Assembly (NCBI GenBank): GCA_029975215.1
Contig: JARKPO010000064.1
Location: 75,536-110,792, forward strand
DNA length: 35,257 nt
Direction of reading: 5' to 3'
Source: Levilinea sp.
Lineage (GTDB): Bacteria > Chloroflexota > Anaerolineae > Anaerolineales > Anaerolineaceae
Shown in pieces: positions 24,428-32,493 of the stretch. The position numbers were made by a program, and so were the translations under genes. Under the pieces are notes generated by a model that searched no databases, was not told the DNA's origin, and saw only the letters and a program-made list of their open reading frames with translations. Numbering within the stretch: position 1 is the stretch's first letter; every line of letters begins with the position of its first letter.

Positions 24428-26896
24428 ATGGTAAAACCCTGGCTGTCTGCCGCGCTGGCTCTTATCGTTTTATTCAGCCCGCTCTTTCCGATCCCTTCCG
24501 CCCAGGCGCATCCCGCTGCCCTCCCCCGCACCGATATCATCCCCGGCGAGTTGGTCATCGGCCTGTTGCCAGGGCGTTCTGCTTCGGCGCTGTCCCTGCC
24601 TAAGGGCGTGCAGCTTCAGCCCGCCGCCGCCGAACTGGTGCCGCTCAACGTCTCCGTGCTGCAAGTCCCCGCCGGTGAAGAAGAGCAGGTGCGCCAGGAA
24701 CTGCTGCGCGCGCCCGGGGTGGTTTTTGTCGAGCCCAACTACCGCGTGGAAGCCGCGGATGTGATCCCCACCGACCCCCTGTGGGGGCCGAGCGAATACA
24801 CCAGCGAAGGCCAATGGGGGCCCGTGGCCGTGCGCGCCCCCGCCGCCTGGGAAATCACCACCGGGTCGGAGGACATCACCATCGCTGTCCTTGATTCCGG
24901 TTTAGACCGCTCTCACCCTGAGTTTGCAGGCCGCCTGCTGCCGGGGTATGACTTCATCAGCAACGACACAACCCCCCAAGACCGCTGCGGGCACGGCACC
25001 CACGTCGCCGGGATCGCCGCCGCCAGCGCCAACAACGGCATCGGCATCGCTGGAATGGCCTGGAATGCCAAGATCCTGCCGGTGCGCGTCTTGGACAACG
25101 AATGCAGCGGCTCTCTGGTCAGCGTGGCGCGCGGCATCGTCTTTGCCGTGGATCATTACGGGGCCGAGGTGATCAATCTCAGCCTGGGCACATCCAACGC
25201 CTCGCGCCTGATGGAAACCGCCACCTACTACGCCTATCAGCGCGGGGCTACCCTCATCGCTGCTGCGGGCAACAGCCAGACCGGCGGTGGATCGGTGCTG
25301 TATCCGGCCAAATACCCCTGGGTCATTGCTGTGGCCGCCGTGAACCGCGGCAACACCCCCGCCCTGTATTCCAATATCGGCAGCGAATTGGACGTGGCCG
25401 CCCCGGGCACGCGCGTGCTCTCCACCACCCCCACCTCCGGCAGTTTTTACTACCAGAATTTCTACGACATCAAAAATCGCTACGGCTGGCTTTCGGGGAC
25501 CTCGATGGCCGCCCCGCACGTCTCCGGCCTGGCCGCCCTCATGCTCTCTTTGCCCCAATTTGATCACCCCGACAAGGTGTATGCCGCCCTCACCAGCACC
25601 GCCCTGGATATCGGCCAGCCCGGTGTGGACATCGAAACCGGCTACGGCCTGATTCAGGCTGACCTCGCCCTGGCCTTCGACCCGTCCAGCATCACCCCGC
25701 CGGAGCCGCCCGATCCCCTGGTGGAATATGATTATCTTGATTCCACCCGCTGCACCAACGTCCCCTACGCCTGGCGCGAAATCACCCACGAAACCTTCGG
25801 CAACCAGCTGCCCATCTTCGGCGGGGACGGCTACGCCAACGTCACCCTCCCCTTTGCCTTCCCCTTTGGCGGCAATTCTTACACCAGCGTGTCGGTCAAC
25901 GCGGACGGCTACATCGCCTTTGACGGGCGCAACGGCTTCAATCAGAATTTCATCATCCCCACCGCCTCTTCCACCTACCCCTACACCGCCCCCAACGCCT
26001 TCATCGCCGCCTTTTGGGATGATCTCAACCCTTCTGCCGGGCTGCAGGCGGGCATCTTCGCCGATGTCCTGGGCACGGCTCCCAATCGCGAATATGTGGT
26101 GGAGTGGTACCGCATCCCCATTCAGGCCAACAACACCCGCACCGAGCTGACCTTCCAGGTGGTGCTGTTTGAAGGCTCCGGCGATATCCTCCTGCAGTAC
26201 GCCCAGCTCAAAGGCCCCGGAAGCACCGGCGCCTCGGCCACCATTGGGGTCGAATACAATAGCGGTTTCTCCGGCGTGCAGTATGCCTACGAACAGCCGG
26301 GTGCCCTGCGCGAGAAACAAGCCCTGCGCTTTTCGCCCCGCGCCCCGGGCACACCGCGCGCCAACGAATGTTTCCTGAGCGATTCACTGGACACCGCTGG
26401 GGGTGAGGTGAGTCTGGAACCCTTCTGTCTGCACGTTCCCGCGGGCACGCTCAACGAGCCCACGCGGGTCACCTTCTCGCTGCTCTCCAAATTCCCGCCC
26501 GTGCCCGCCGATTACCGCCCCCTGGGGCGCTTCGCGGATATCACCCTTCAGCCCATGCCCAACCCGCCCTTTGACCCCGCCCCCCAGGTGTGCTACCAAT
26601 ACACCGCCGCAGATGTGGCCGCGGCGGGCGGACGCGCCGCCAACCTGTATTTTGCGGTGTACGACAGCGAAACTCACTTCTGGAAGAAACTGCCCACCCG
26701 GGTGGATTCTGCCCAAAACCGCATCTGGGCCGATGTGCCCCATTTTTCAGTCTTCGGGGTCTTCTCTGCTCCTCTGCCCCAGAATCTGCCCGTCACCGGC
26801 GCGCCTTTCCCGCTGGCCGAGGGGTTGGGGGCAGCCGTGGTGTTGATTTTGATCCTGGGGGTGGGTTGGCGATGGCGCCGTTGGCCGCGCGTCTGA
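24428..26896 (+). CDS. Secreted subtilisin-like protease with LPVTG sorting signal
   Basis: 822 residues from ATG 24428, with AGGAG upstream at 24413-24417; an in-frame ATG at 24347 precedes the likely promoter and has no signal peptide. Order: signal peptide (about 1-28), an inhibitor-I9/fervidolysin-type propeptide (about 36-110, PGELVIGLLPG to VEPNYRV), and subtilase S8 domain with D156 (AVLDSGLD), H189 (CGHGTHVAG), oxyanion N282 (AAAGNS) and S359 (SGTSMAAPHV). A nidogen-like domain (about 435-640) is shared with the two secreted paralogues, followed by a beta-rich region with ZU5-like flavour (CLHVPAGTLNEPTRVTF). The C-terminus has LPVTG at 787-791, a hydrophobic helix and WRWRRWPRV, a textbook cell-wall sorting signal. 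The next gene is a sortase, overlapping by 25 nt. All catalytic residues are present, so it should be an active surface protease. Confidence 0.92.
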   Translation: MVKPWLSAALALIVLFSPLFPIPSAQAHPAALPRTDIIPGELVIGLLPGRSASALSLPKGVQLQPAAAELVPLNVSVLQVPAGEEEQVRQELLRAPGVVFVEPNYRVEAADVIPTDPLWGPSEYTSEGQWGPVAVRAPAAWEITTGSEDITIAVLDSGLDRSHPEFAGRLLPGYDFISNDTTPQDRCGHGTHVAGIAAASANNGIGIAGMAWNAKILPVRVLDNECSGSLVSVARGIVFAVDHYGAEVINLSLGTSNASRLMETATYYAYQRGATLIAAAGNSQTGGGSVLYPAKYPWVIAVAAVNRGNTPALYSNIGSELDVAAPGTRVLSTTPTSGSFYYQNFYDIKNRYGWLSGTSMAAPHVSGLAALMLSLPQFDHPDKVYAALTSTALDIGQPGVDIETGYGLIQADLALAFDPSSITPPEPPDPLVEYDYLDSTRCTNVPYAWREITHETFGNQLPIFGGDGYANVTLPFAFPFGGNSYTSVSVNADGYIAFDGRNGFNQNFIIPTASSTYPYTAPNAFIAAFWDDLNPSAGLQAGIFADVLGTAPNREYVVEWYRIPIQANNTRTELTFQVVLFEGSGDILLQYAQLKGPGSTGASATIGVEYNSGFSGVQYAYEQPGALREKQALRFSPRAPGTPRANECFLSDSLDTAGGEVSLEPFCLHVPAGTLNEPTRVTFSLLSKFPPVPADYRPLGRFADITLQPMPNPPFDPAPQVCYQYTAADVAAAGGRAANLYFAVYDSETHFWKKLPTRVDSAQNRIWADVPHFSVFGVFSAPLPQNLPVTGAPFPLAEGLGAAVVLILILGVGWRWRRWPRV

Positions 26897-27534
26897 GCGC
26901 TGGTCTGCTGGTGGGGGTGATGGGGCTGCTGGCAGGCTGCCGCCCGGCGCCGCCCCCCGCGCCCCCCACGCCCAGCCTGCCGCCCCCCCGTCTGGAACAC
27001 AGTACAGCAACGCCCAGCCCTACCCTGGCTCCAACCCCCAGCCCATCGCCCCTGCCCACCGATCTGGCCGGGCTGGCCCAGGCAGCCTTTGGCTCCCGCC
27101 TCATCACCCAGATTCACATCCCCGCCCTCAACCTGCTTGCCCCGGTCACCCCCGTCGGCTGGGAGCCCACCGCCGAGGCTGCCGCATGGGATTCCCCCGA
27201 CGCCCAGGTCGGCTGGGCCATCTCCAGCGCCCTGCCGGGCGACACACAGGGAGATATCATCCTCTATGGCCACAACAACATTCATTCCTCGGTGTTCCGC
27301 AATCTGGCCGATTTGCAGTCCGGCGATACGGTGACATTAAAGACAGGCGAAGGCAGTTATGCCTACCAGATCAGCGAAGTGGTCATTCTGCCCATCCTGG
27401 AGGAGGGCGCGGATACAGATGCCTACGCCGCCTATCTTCGTCCTGGGCTGGCCCCACGCCTGCTGCTCATCTCGTGCTGGCCCCCCACCAGCAATACCCA
27501 CCGCGTCTTGGTGACCGCTTACCCCAGCCGCTAG
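26872..27534 (+). CDS. Sortase with an N-terminal lipobox
   Basis: 220 residues. ATG 26872 is the start that gives an export signal; the longer frame from 26590 overlaps the protease and is unstructured. The N-terminus, MAPLAARLSAGLLVGVMGLLAGC, ends in lipobox LAGC (Cys23). A Pro/Ser/Thr linker (about 24-62) follows. The catalytic domain has H134 in YGHNNIHSSVF, C202 in LLLISCWPP and R211 in NTHRVLVTA, the sortase triad in the right order and spacing. Sortases cut LPXTG between T and G and join the protein to an envelope amine. The substrate is almost certainly the LPVTG protease encoded immediately upstream, with which it shares 25 nt. Lipid anchoring instead of a membrane helix would be unusual and remains a prediction. 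Confidence 0.88.
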   Translation: MAPLAARLSAGLLVGVMGLLAGCRPAPPPAPPTPSLPPPRLEHSTATPSPTLAPTPSPSPLPTDLAGLAQAAFGSRLITQIHIPALNLLAPVTPVGWEPTAEAAAWDSPDAQVGWAISSALPGDTQGDIILYGHNNIHSSVFRNLADLQSGDTVTLKTGEGSYAYQISEVVILPILEEGADTDAYAAYLRPGLAPRLLLISCWPPTSNTHRVLVTAYPSR

Positions 27535-27579
27535 CGTTCTTGCTGATACCACGGCCCCAATGAGCAGGGGGTTCTGGAT

Positions 27580-27585
27580 TATAAT
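27580..27585 (+). promoter_or_regulatory. Candidate -10 element for the MFS gene
   Basis: TATAAT in the gap between the sortase and MFS genes, 35 nt before the ATG at 27621. No good -35 is seen. Confidence 0.35.
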
Positions 27586-27620
27586 CATCGTATCCCAATC
27601 CAGAAAGGCGCCTGCCCTTC

Positions 27621-28787
27621 ATGCCCATTTCCAAGAACACCTTCCAGGCTGGCCGTGTTGCGCTCATCGCCGCGGGCCATGCGGTTCACGACACCTACAT
27701 TGCGTTTTTGCCCACCCTGCTGCCCGTCCTGATTCAAACCCTGTCTATCAGCCGCGCCAGCGCGGGGCTGTTCAGCGTGTTCACCCAATTGCCCTCGCTG
27801 CTCCAGCCGTTCATCGGTTATGTGGCTGACCGAGTGAGCCTGCGCTGGATTGTGATCCTTTCCCCTCTGGTCACCTGCACGTTGATGAGCCTGGTAGGGG
27901 TTGCGCCCACCTACCTGCTGATCGCCCTGCTGCTGCTGGCGGTGGGGGTCAGCTCGGCGGCCCTGCACGCCACCGGCCCGGTGTTGGCGGGCAAACTTTC
28001 GGGTGAAACCCTGGGGCGGGGGATGAGCTTTTGGATGGTGGGTGGGGAAATGGGCCGTACGCTGGGCCCGCTGGTGATTGCGGCAGTGATCAGCAGCGGC
28101 GGGTTGAGCAACACCCCCTGGCTGATTTCGGGCGGCGCGCTCATTTCAGCACTGCTGTATGTGGGGCTGCACAATGTGCAGGACCACCTGCCCAACCCAG
28201 CCCAAACCCTGCCGTGGCGGGCGGCGCTGCGCGCTATGGCGCCGGTGCTGATCCCTCTGACGATCATTATCACCTTTCGGGCCATGCTGGATTCGGCTCT
28301 GACCACCTATCTGCCGGTGTTTCTGACGGATGAAGGTGCAAAATTGCAGTGGGCGGGGGCTGCGCTGGCGCTGATGGAAGCGGCCGGGGTGCTGGGGGCG
28401 CTGCTGAGCGGATCCATCAGCGACCGCATCGGGCGGCGGGTCATTTTTTGGTTTTCCATCGCAGCCACGCCGATATTCACGGTGGGCTTCTTGCTGACGG
28501 CGGGCGCGCTGCAGATTGTCATGCTGATTGCCATGGGTTTTGCCCTGCTGTGCATCACCCCGGCCATTATGGCCCTGGTGCAGGAGAGCTTTCCAGAAAA
28601 CCGCGCCCTGGCCAACGGTCTGTACATGGCGGCCAGCTTTGTAATCCGCTCGGGGGCCATTTATCTGGTGGGCCTGGGCGGCGATTGGGTGGGGCTGCGC
28701 ACCACCCTGTACCTGTGCGCGGGGGTGTCGCTTTTGGCGCTGCCCTTCATCCCGCGCCTGCCTCAAGACCGCCTCCGTCAGGCCTGA
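27621..28787 (+). CDS. MFS transporter, fosmidomycin-resistance (Fsr)-like
   Basis: 388 residues with about 12 membrane helices. The N-terminal AAGHAVHDTYIAFLPTLLPVLI and the following SRASAGLFSVF-PSLLQPFIGYVADR are characteristic of the Fsr group of the major facilitator superfamily. The second half has SISDRIGRR in the matching loop. The helix pattern and length are complete. Fsr-like exporters are annotated for drug efflux, but the natural substrate here is unknown. The coding strand is G-rich, with G-ending codons, unlike the C-ending plus-strand genes before 27.5 kb. A hairpin with a T-run follows the stop. Confidence 0.85.
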   Translation: MPISKNTFQAGRVALIAAGHAVHDTYIAFLPTLLPVLIQTLSISRASAGLFSVFTQLPSLLQPFIGYVADRVSLRWIVILSPLVTCTLMSLVGVAPTYLLIALLLLAVGVSSAALHATGPVLAGKLSGETLGRGMSFWMVGGEMGRTLGPLVIAAVISSGGLSNTPWLISGGALISALLYVGLHNVQDHLPNPAQTLPWRAALRAMAPVLIPLTIIITFRAMLDSALTTYLPVFLTDEGAKLQWAGAALALMEAAGVLGALLSGSISDRIGRRVIFWFSIAATPIFTVGFLLTAGALQIVMLIAMGFALLCITPAIMALVQESFPENRALANGLYMAASFVIRSGAIYLVGLGGDWVGLRTTLYLCAGVSLLALPFIPRLPQDRLRQA

Positions 28788-28812
28788 ATCGTCCAGAAGG
28801 CGAAAATGGCAT

Positions 28813-28850
28813 GCTCCTTGCACGCTCCTGTGCAGGGAGTGTGTTTTTTT
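28813..28850 (+). terminator. Hairpin with T-run after the MFS gene, next to the following start codon
   Basis: CTCCTTGCAC (28813-28822) pairs with GTGCAGGGAG (28829-28838), 10 pairs including one G-U, with a 6-nt loop, followed by TGTG and seven T residues (28844-28850). It is a good intrinsic terminator. The 3' arm contains GGGAG, the only ribosome-site-like sequence before the ATG at 28851. Confidence 0.65.
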
Positions 28851-29378
28851 ATGATGACGGCTCTTCAAGTGATCTTCGGTGTGCTGCTGCTGATCCTGGG
28901 CGGAAAGTCCGCTGGGATTTTGGTGGGCGTTCTGGGCTTTTTGGGCGGCTACCTGCTGGCTGGGATGCTGCCGGAGGGAGCGGCCAGTTGGATGCCGCTG
29001 GCTTTGGGCGGGTTGACAGCGGTGGGGACGCTGCTGCTGGCGCTGACTCTGCAAAAGACGGCGGTGGGGCTGGCCGGGTTCGCAGCCGGGGGCTATCTGG
29101 CCCTGCAGCTGGCCGCCAATCTGCGCCTGGAGGCGGGTTGGCCGGTGTGGCTGCTGCTGTTGGGCGGCGGGTTGGTGGGGGTGCTGGTGGTAACAGTCCT
29201 GTTCCGCTGGGCGGTGATGTTTCTCTCGGCGGCCTGTGGGGCCGGGCTGATCGTTTGGAATTTGGATGTACCGATGGGGGTGCTGACGCTGCTGTTTGCG
29301 CTCTTGTTTACGGCGGGGCTGGTGATTCAATCCGGGGTACTGCGGCCGCGCAAAGAAATGGAAGCGCACTGGCGGTAG
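28851..29378 (+). CDS. Small multipass membrane protein of unknown function
   Basis: 175 residues from ATG 28851, beginning MMTALQVIFGVLLLILGGKSAG. An earlier in-frame ATG at 28806 would place the terminator-like hairpin inside the gene and add 15 residues, so it is less likely, though it has an AAGG upstream. Almost the whole protein is hydrophobic, with about six helices rich in glycine (GFLGGYLLAG, GLAGFAAGGYLAL, LLGGGLVGVLVV). It ends with a short charged tail (RPRKEMEAHWR). The pattern resembles DUF4203/TMEM198-type proteins, but I cannot assign a family. The coding strand is strikingly G-rich, like the MFS gene before it. Confidence 0.65.
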   Translation: MMTALQVIFGVLLLILGGKSAGILVGVLGFLGGYLLAGMLPEGAASWMPLALGGLTAVGTLLLALTLQKTAVGLAGFAAGGYLALQLAANLRLEAGWPVWLLLLGGGLVGVLVVTVLFRWAVMFLSAACGAGLIVWNLDVPMGVLTLLFALLFTAGLVIQSGVLRPRKEMEAHWR

Positions 29379-29485
29379 GGGATATGAGCGGACGGCGGGC
29401 GAGGGCAGGTCTGCGCAGGGGGGCGGCCTGGCCGTGCTGACCGAGTTTGTGAATTTGCAGATTTCACCTCAACGCAGAAAAAACA

Positions 29486-29524
29486 AGGGATTGTTCCAGC
29501 CTGAGGCTGAAACAATCCCTTTTT
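29486..29524 (-). terminator. Bidirectional intrinsic terminator
   Basis: A 16-position inverted repeat with one mismatch (29486-29501 with 29505-29520) and a 3-nt loop. T-runs follow on both strands (plus TTTT after 29520; minus TTGTTTTTT). It closes the xyl operon on the minus strand and the plus-strand unit ending at 29378. Confidence 0.9.
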
Positions 29525-29564
29525 CTTGTTTGGCCCGCCAGCGGCGAGCCTATGGGGACGATCT

Positions 29565-30782
29565 TTAGGATTTGCCCTTCTTGAAAGACACATCCAGCAG
29601 CACCGCCAGGACCAACACCATGCCTTTCACCAGGTACTGCACAAAGGGGGCCACGTTCATCATCTGCAAGCCGGTAGACAGGCTGGACATGATCAGCGCG
29701 CCGATCAATGCGCCGAACACCGTGCCCACGCCGCCCAGGGTGGAGGTGCCGCCCAGGATAGCACTGGCGATGGCGTCCAATTCGTAGCCTTCACCAGCGG
29801 CGATTGTGCCGTAGCCTACATAAGAGGCCAGCACCACACCGCCCACGCCCACCAGAAAGCCCATCAGGGTGTAGACCAGGAACAGGGTCTTTTTGATGTC
29901 AATACCCGAAAGGCGCGCGGCCTCACGGTTGCCGCCGATGGCATAGGTATAACGGCCAAAGCGGGTGTTGTTGGACACATAGGTCATGATCACCGAGGCC
30001 ACGGCCAGCAAAGCCACGGGAACCTGAACACCGTTGTAGCGGTTGACCATGAAGACGTAAACGACAACTAGCACGGCGAAGAAACTGGTGGTCATCAGGT
30101 CGAAGGCGATGGGAGGCAGTTCCACGCCGTAGCGCACCTTGCGGGAACGGCTGCTGAACATGTTGAAGAACAAGAAAATCACCACCAACCCCGCCAGAAT
30201 CCAGCCAATCCAATCTGCGAGGTAGCCTTGCGCAATGTAAGAGAAGCCGACCTGGTTTGCAGGGATGGTTTTTCCTTCGGTGCGCCACAGGATTAACCCG
30301 CGGGCGATAAACAAGCCGCCCAGGGTGGCGATGAAGGGGGGAATACGCAAATAGGCAATCAAAGTCCCCTGCGCCGCGCCCCAGGCTGTCCCTACCACCA
30401 GACCCACCAGCACCGAGGCCGCAGCCATCAGGTATGGGTTGCTAATCGGAACACTATCCACCCAGAAGCGGGCTTGCAGGAAGGCGCAGATCACCGAGAC
30501 GAATCCGGCGGCTTTTCCCACAGAAAGGTCAATCCCGCCAGTGACGATGACCAGCACCATACCAATCGCCAGGAAGGACGTGACCGTCATCTGCCGGAAC
30601 AGATTGGAAAAGTTCTGCGGCGTCATGAAGGCGCCTTTGGTGAGCAAGGTAAACAAAATCCAAATACCGATCAGCGCCAGTATGATGGTGTACGTCTGAA
30701 TATTCTGGCGTACCCTTTTTGAAAGGGTTTCCATCAGGCCCGCTCCAACGCTTGGTACTTTTTTATCGGAAGCCACAGCCAT
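29565..30782 (-). CDS. xylH: Xylose-type sugar ABC transporter permease
   Basis: 405 residues, with AGGAGG 6 nt before ATG 30782. About ten membrane helices form a permease of the XylH/RbsC/AraH group: VTGGIDLSVG early on, IPPFIATLGGLFIARG in the middle, and the cytoplasmic coupling stretch IGGNREAARLSGI. The gene lies 34 nt after xylG. With XylF and the dual ATPase XylG it makes a complete CUT2-type importer. The length is close to E. coli XylH. Sugar choice rests on the binding protein and the ROK regulator. Confidence 0.92.
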   Translation of the reverse strand: MAVASDKKVPSVGAGLMETLSKRVRQNIQTYTIILALIGIWILFTLLTKGAFMTPQNFSNLFRQMTVTSFLAIGMVLVIVTGGIDLSVGKAAGFVSVICAFLQARFWVDSVPISNPYLMAAASVLVGLVVGTAWGAAQGTLIAYLRIPPFIATLGGLFIARGLILWRTEGKTIPANQVGFSYIAQGYLADWIGWILAGLVVIFLFFNMFSSRSRKVRYGVELPPIAFDLMTTSFFAVLVVVYVFMVNRYNGVQVPVALLAVASVIMTYVSNNTRFGRYTYAIGGNREAARLSGIDIKKTLFLVYTLMGFLVGVGGVVLASYVGYGTIAAGEGYELDAIASAILGGTSTLGGVGTVFGALIGALIMSSLSTGLQMMNVAPFVQYLVKGMVLVLAVLLDVSFKKGKS

Positions 30783-30816
30783 TGTATCCTCCTAATGAAT
30801 GAATGCACAGCCGCGA

Positions 30817-32343
30817 TCAGGCAATCCCTGTTGCCAATTTCATAATGTGTTCTTGCGTGGCATCAGCAAGCTCAAGAATCGGGCTGGACCGGCCTTCACA
30901 CATGACCATAATTCGATCACTCATGCCCAGCACCTCTTCCAGGTCGCTGGAAATCATAATGATCGCAACGCCCTGCTCGGCCAGTTCGTTCATCAGCTTG
31001 TAAATTTCGTATTTTGCACCAACGTCAATACCGCGCGTGGGATCGTCCAGAATGAGCACTTTGGGGTTCGAAAGCAGCCATTTAGCGATGACCACTTTCT
31101 GCTGATTGCCGCCGGAGAGTGTTTCTGCGGCGACCTCCATATTCGGTGCTTTGATGGCCAGGTTCTTGGCTTGCCGGTTTGCGGCGGCTAATTCTTCGTC
31201 CGCGTTGATACGGAAGAATTTGGCAAAGCGGTCGAGGTTGGGCAGGGAGATGTTCTTGAGGATGGATTGAATCAAGACCAGCCCCAGGCGCTTTCGATCT
31301 TCCGGCACCAGGCTGATACCGTACTGCATGGCATCGCGTGCGCTGTTGATTTTTAGTTCGCGGTCCAGAACCTTGATGGTTCCTTTTACCACCTTGCCGT
31401 ACTCACCAAAAATGGTAGTGACTAATTCTGTGCGGCCTGAACCCATGAGCCCAGCAATCCCCAGGATTTCTCCCTGGCGGACGTTAAAACTCACCCCCCT
31501 TAACACCATGCGGGATGAATCGGAAGGATCTTCTGCATGGAGATCTTCCACTTCAAAAACCACTTCTCCGGGTTTGCGATTCCCCTTGGGGAAGCGCTCT
31601 TTCATCTCGCGGCCCACCATATAGCTGACCAACTGCTGCTGGTTCAGTTCGCTGGTGGGCTTGGTTACCACGGTCTTGCCGTCCCGCAGCACGGTAACCG
31701 TATCTGTGATGCGGAAAAATTCATCGAGCTTGTGGGTAATATAAATGCAAGTGACCCCGTGGCTCTTTAAACTGCGCAAAATGTCCATCAAGCTGGAAAT
31801 TTCGGCCTCAGAAAGGGCGCTGGTAGGTTCATCCAAGATGAGGATTTTGGCGTTTTCAGACAGGGCTTTGGCAATTTCAACCATCTGCTGTTTGCCCACA
31901 CCCAGATCTTTCACCGGGGTCTGCGGGTCAACATCCAGATTGTATCTCTGTAAAATCGCGCGTGTATCTGCGTAGAGTTTGTTCCAGTTGATAGAGCCGT
32001 TTTCGGTCGGCTCCTTGCCGAGGTACACATTTTCGCCCACGTTCATGTTCGGCACCAGGGTCAGCTCCTGGTACACAATGGCAATCCCCTTCTTAATAGC
32101 TTCCTGGATCGAGCCTTCGCCCAGCCTCAGCTCTTGACCCTCATAAAGAATCGTGCCTTCGTACGTGCCGTACGGGTAAACGCCCGAGAGGATTTTCATC
32201 AGGGTAGATTTGCCCGCCCCATTTTCCCCGCAAAGACCGTGAATTTCGCCCCGCTTGATCTGCAGTGACACATCGCTGAGCGCGGTGACGCCGGGGAATT
32301 GCTTTGTGACGTTACGAATATCCAGAATGATATCGTCGCTCAC
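30817..32343 (-). CDS. xylG: Xylose-type sugar ABC transporter ATP-binding protein (two ABC domains)
   Basis: 508 residues. The start codon is GTG at 32343, with AAAGGAG 5 nt upstream. Both nucleotide domains of a CUT2 ATPase are present. The first has P-loop GENGAGKST, Q-loop IVYQELTLVPNM and Walker B ILILDEPTSALS. The second has the altered P-loop GLMGSGRTE, signature LSGGNQQKV and Walker B VLILDDPTRGID. Degenerate second P-loops are normal for this family. ATP hydrolysis powers sugar import through XylH. 150 nt separate it from xylF, and that gap holds a stable hairpin. Confidence 0.93.
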   Translation of the reverse strand: MSDDIILDIRNVTKQFPGVTALSDVSLQIKRGEIHGLCGENGAGKSTLMKILSGVYPYGTYEGTILYEGQELRLGEGSIQEAIKKGIAIVYQELTLVPNMNVGENVYLGKEPTENGSINWNKLYADTRAILQRYNLDVDPQTPVKDLGVGKQQMVEIAKALSENAKILILDEPTSALSEAEISSLMDILRSLKSHGVTCIYITHKLDEFFRITDTVTVLRDGKTVVTKPTSELNQQQLVSYMVGREMKERFPKGNRKPGEVVFEVEDLHAEDPSDSSRMVLRGVSFNVRQGEILGIAGLMGSGRTELVTTIFGEYGKVVKGTIKVLDRELKINSARDAMQYGISLVPEDRKRLGLVLIQSILKNISLPNLDRFAKFFRINADEELAAANRQAKNLAIKAPNMEVAAETLSGGNQQKVVIAKWLLSNPKVLILDDPTRGIDVGAKYEIYKLMNELAEQGVAIIMISSDLEEVLGMSDRIMVMCEGRSSPILELADATQEHIMKLATGIA

Positions 32344-32441
32344 GGATGCTCCTTTTCTCGCTCCTGCATGTAGATTTTCAGCGGTGGGATGATTTCAGTT
32401 TGAGTGCTTGCTGAATCTCTACGATTATAGATGAGCATGGC

Positions 32442-32476
32442 GCCCCGGTCCCCAGGAAAACCCTGAAGACCGGGGC
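32442..32476 (-). other. Stable intercistronic hairpin between xylF and xylG
   Basis: GCCCCGGTC (32442-32450) pairs with GACCGGGGC (32468-32476). An inner CAGG/CCTG stem is joined by two G-U pairs on the minus-strand RNA, giving a near-continuous 15-pair stem with a 5-nt loop. No T-run follows, so it is not a classical terminator. It starts 18 nt after the xylF stop, where such hairpins usually protect the binding-protein mRNA. Confidence 0.7.
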
Positions 32477-32493
32477 AAATTCTTCAGCGTATG

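Noticed and set aside
24902..26320. 472-codon minus-strand open frame opposite the subtilase
   Set aside because: No recognisable domain. The plus strand encodes a complete catalytic triad and LPVTG signal.
28146..29369. 407-codon minus-strand open frame opposite the MFS and membrane protein genes
   Set aside because: Gln/His/Arg-rich translation typical of the complement of hydrophobic coding sequence; spans two real genes.
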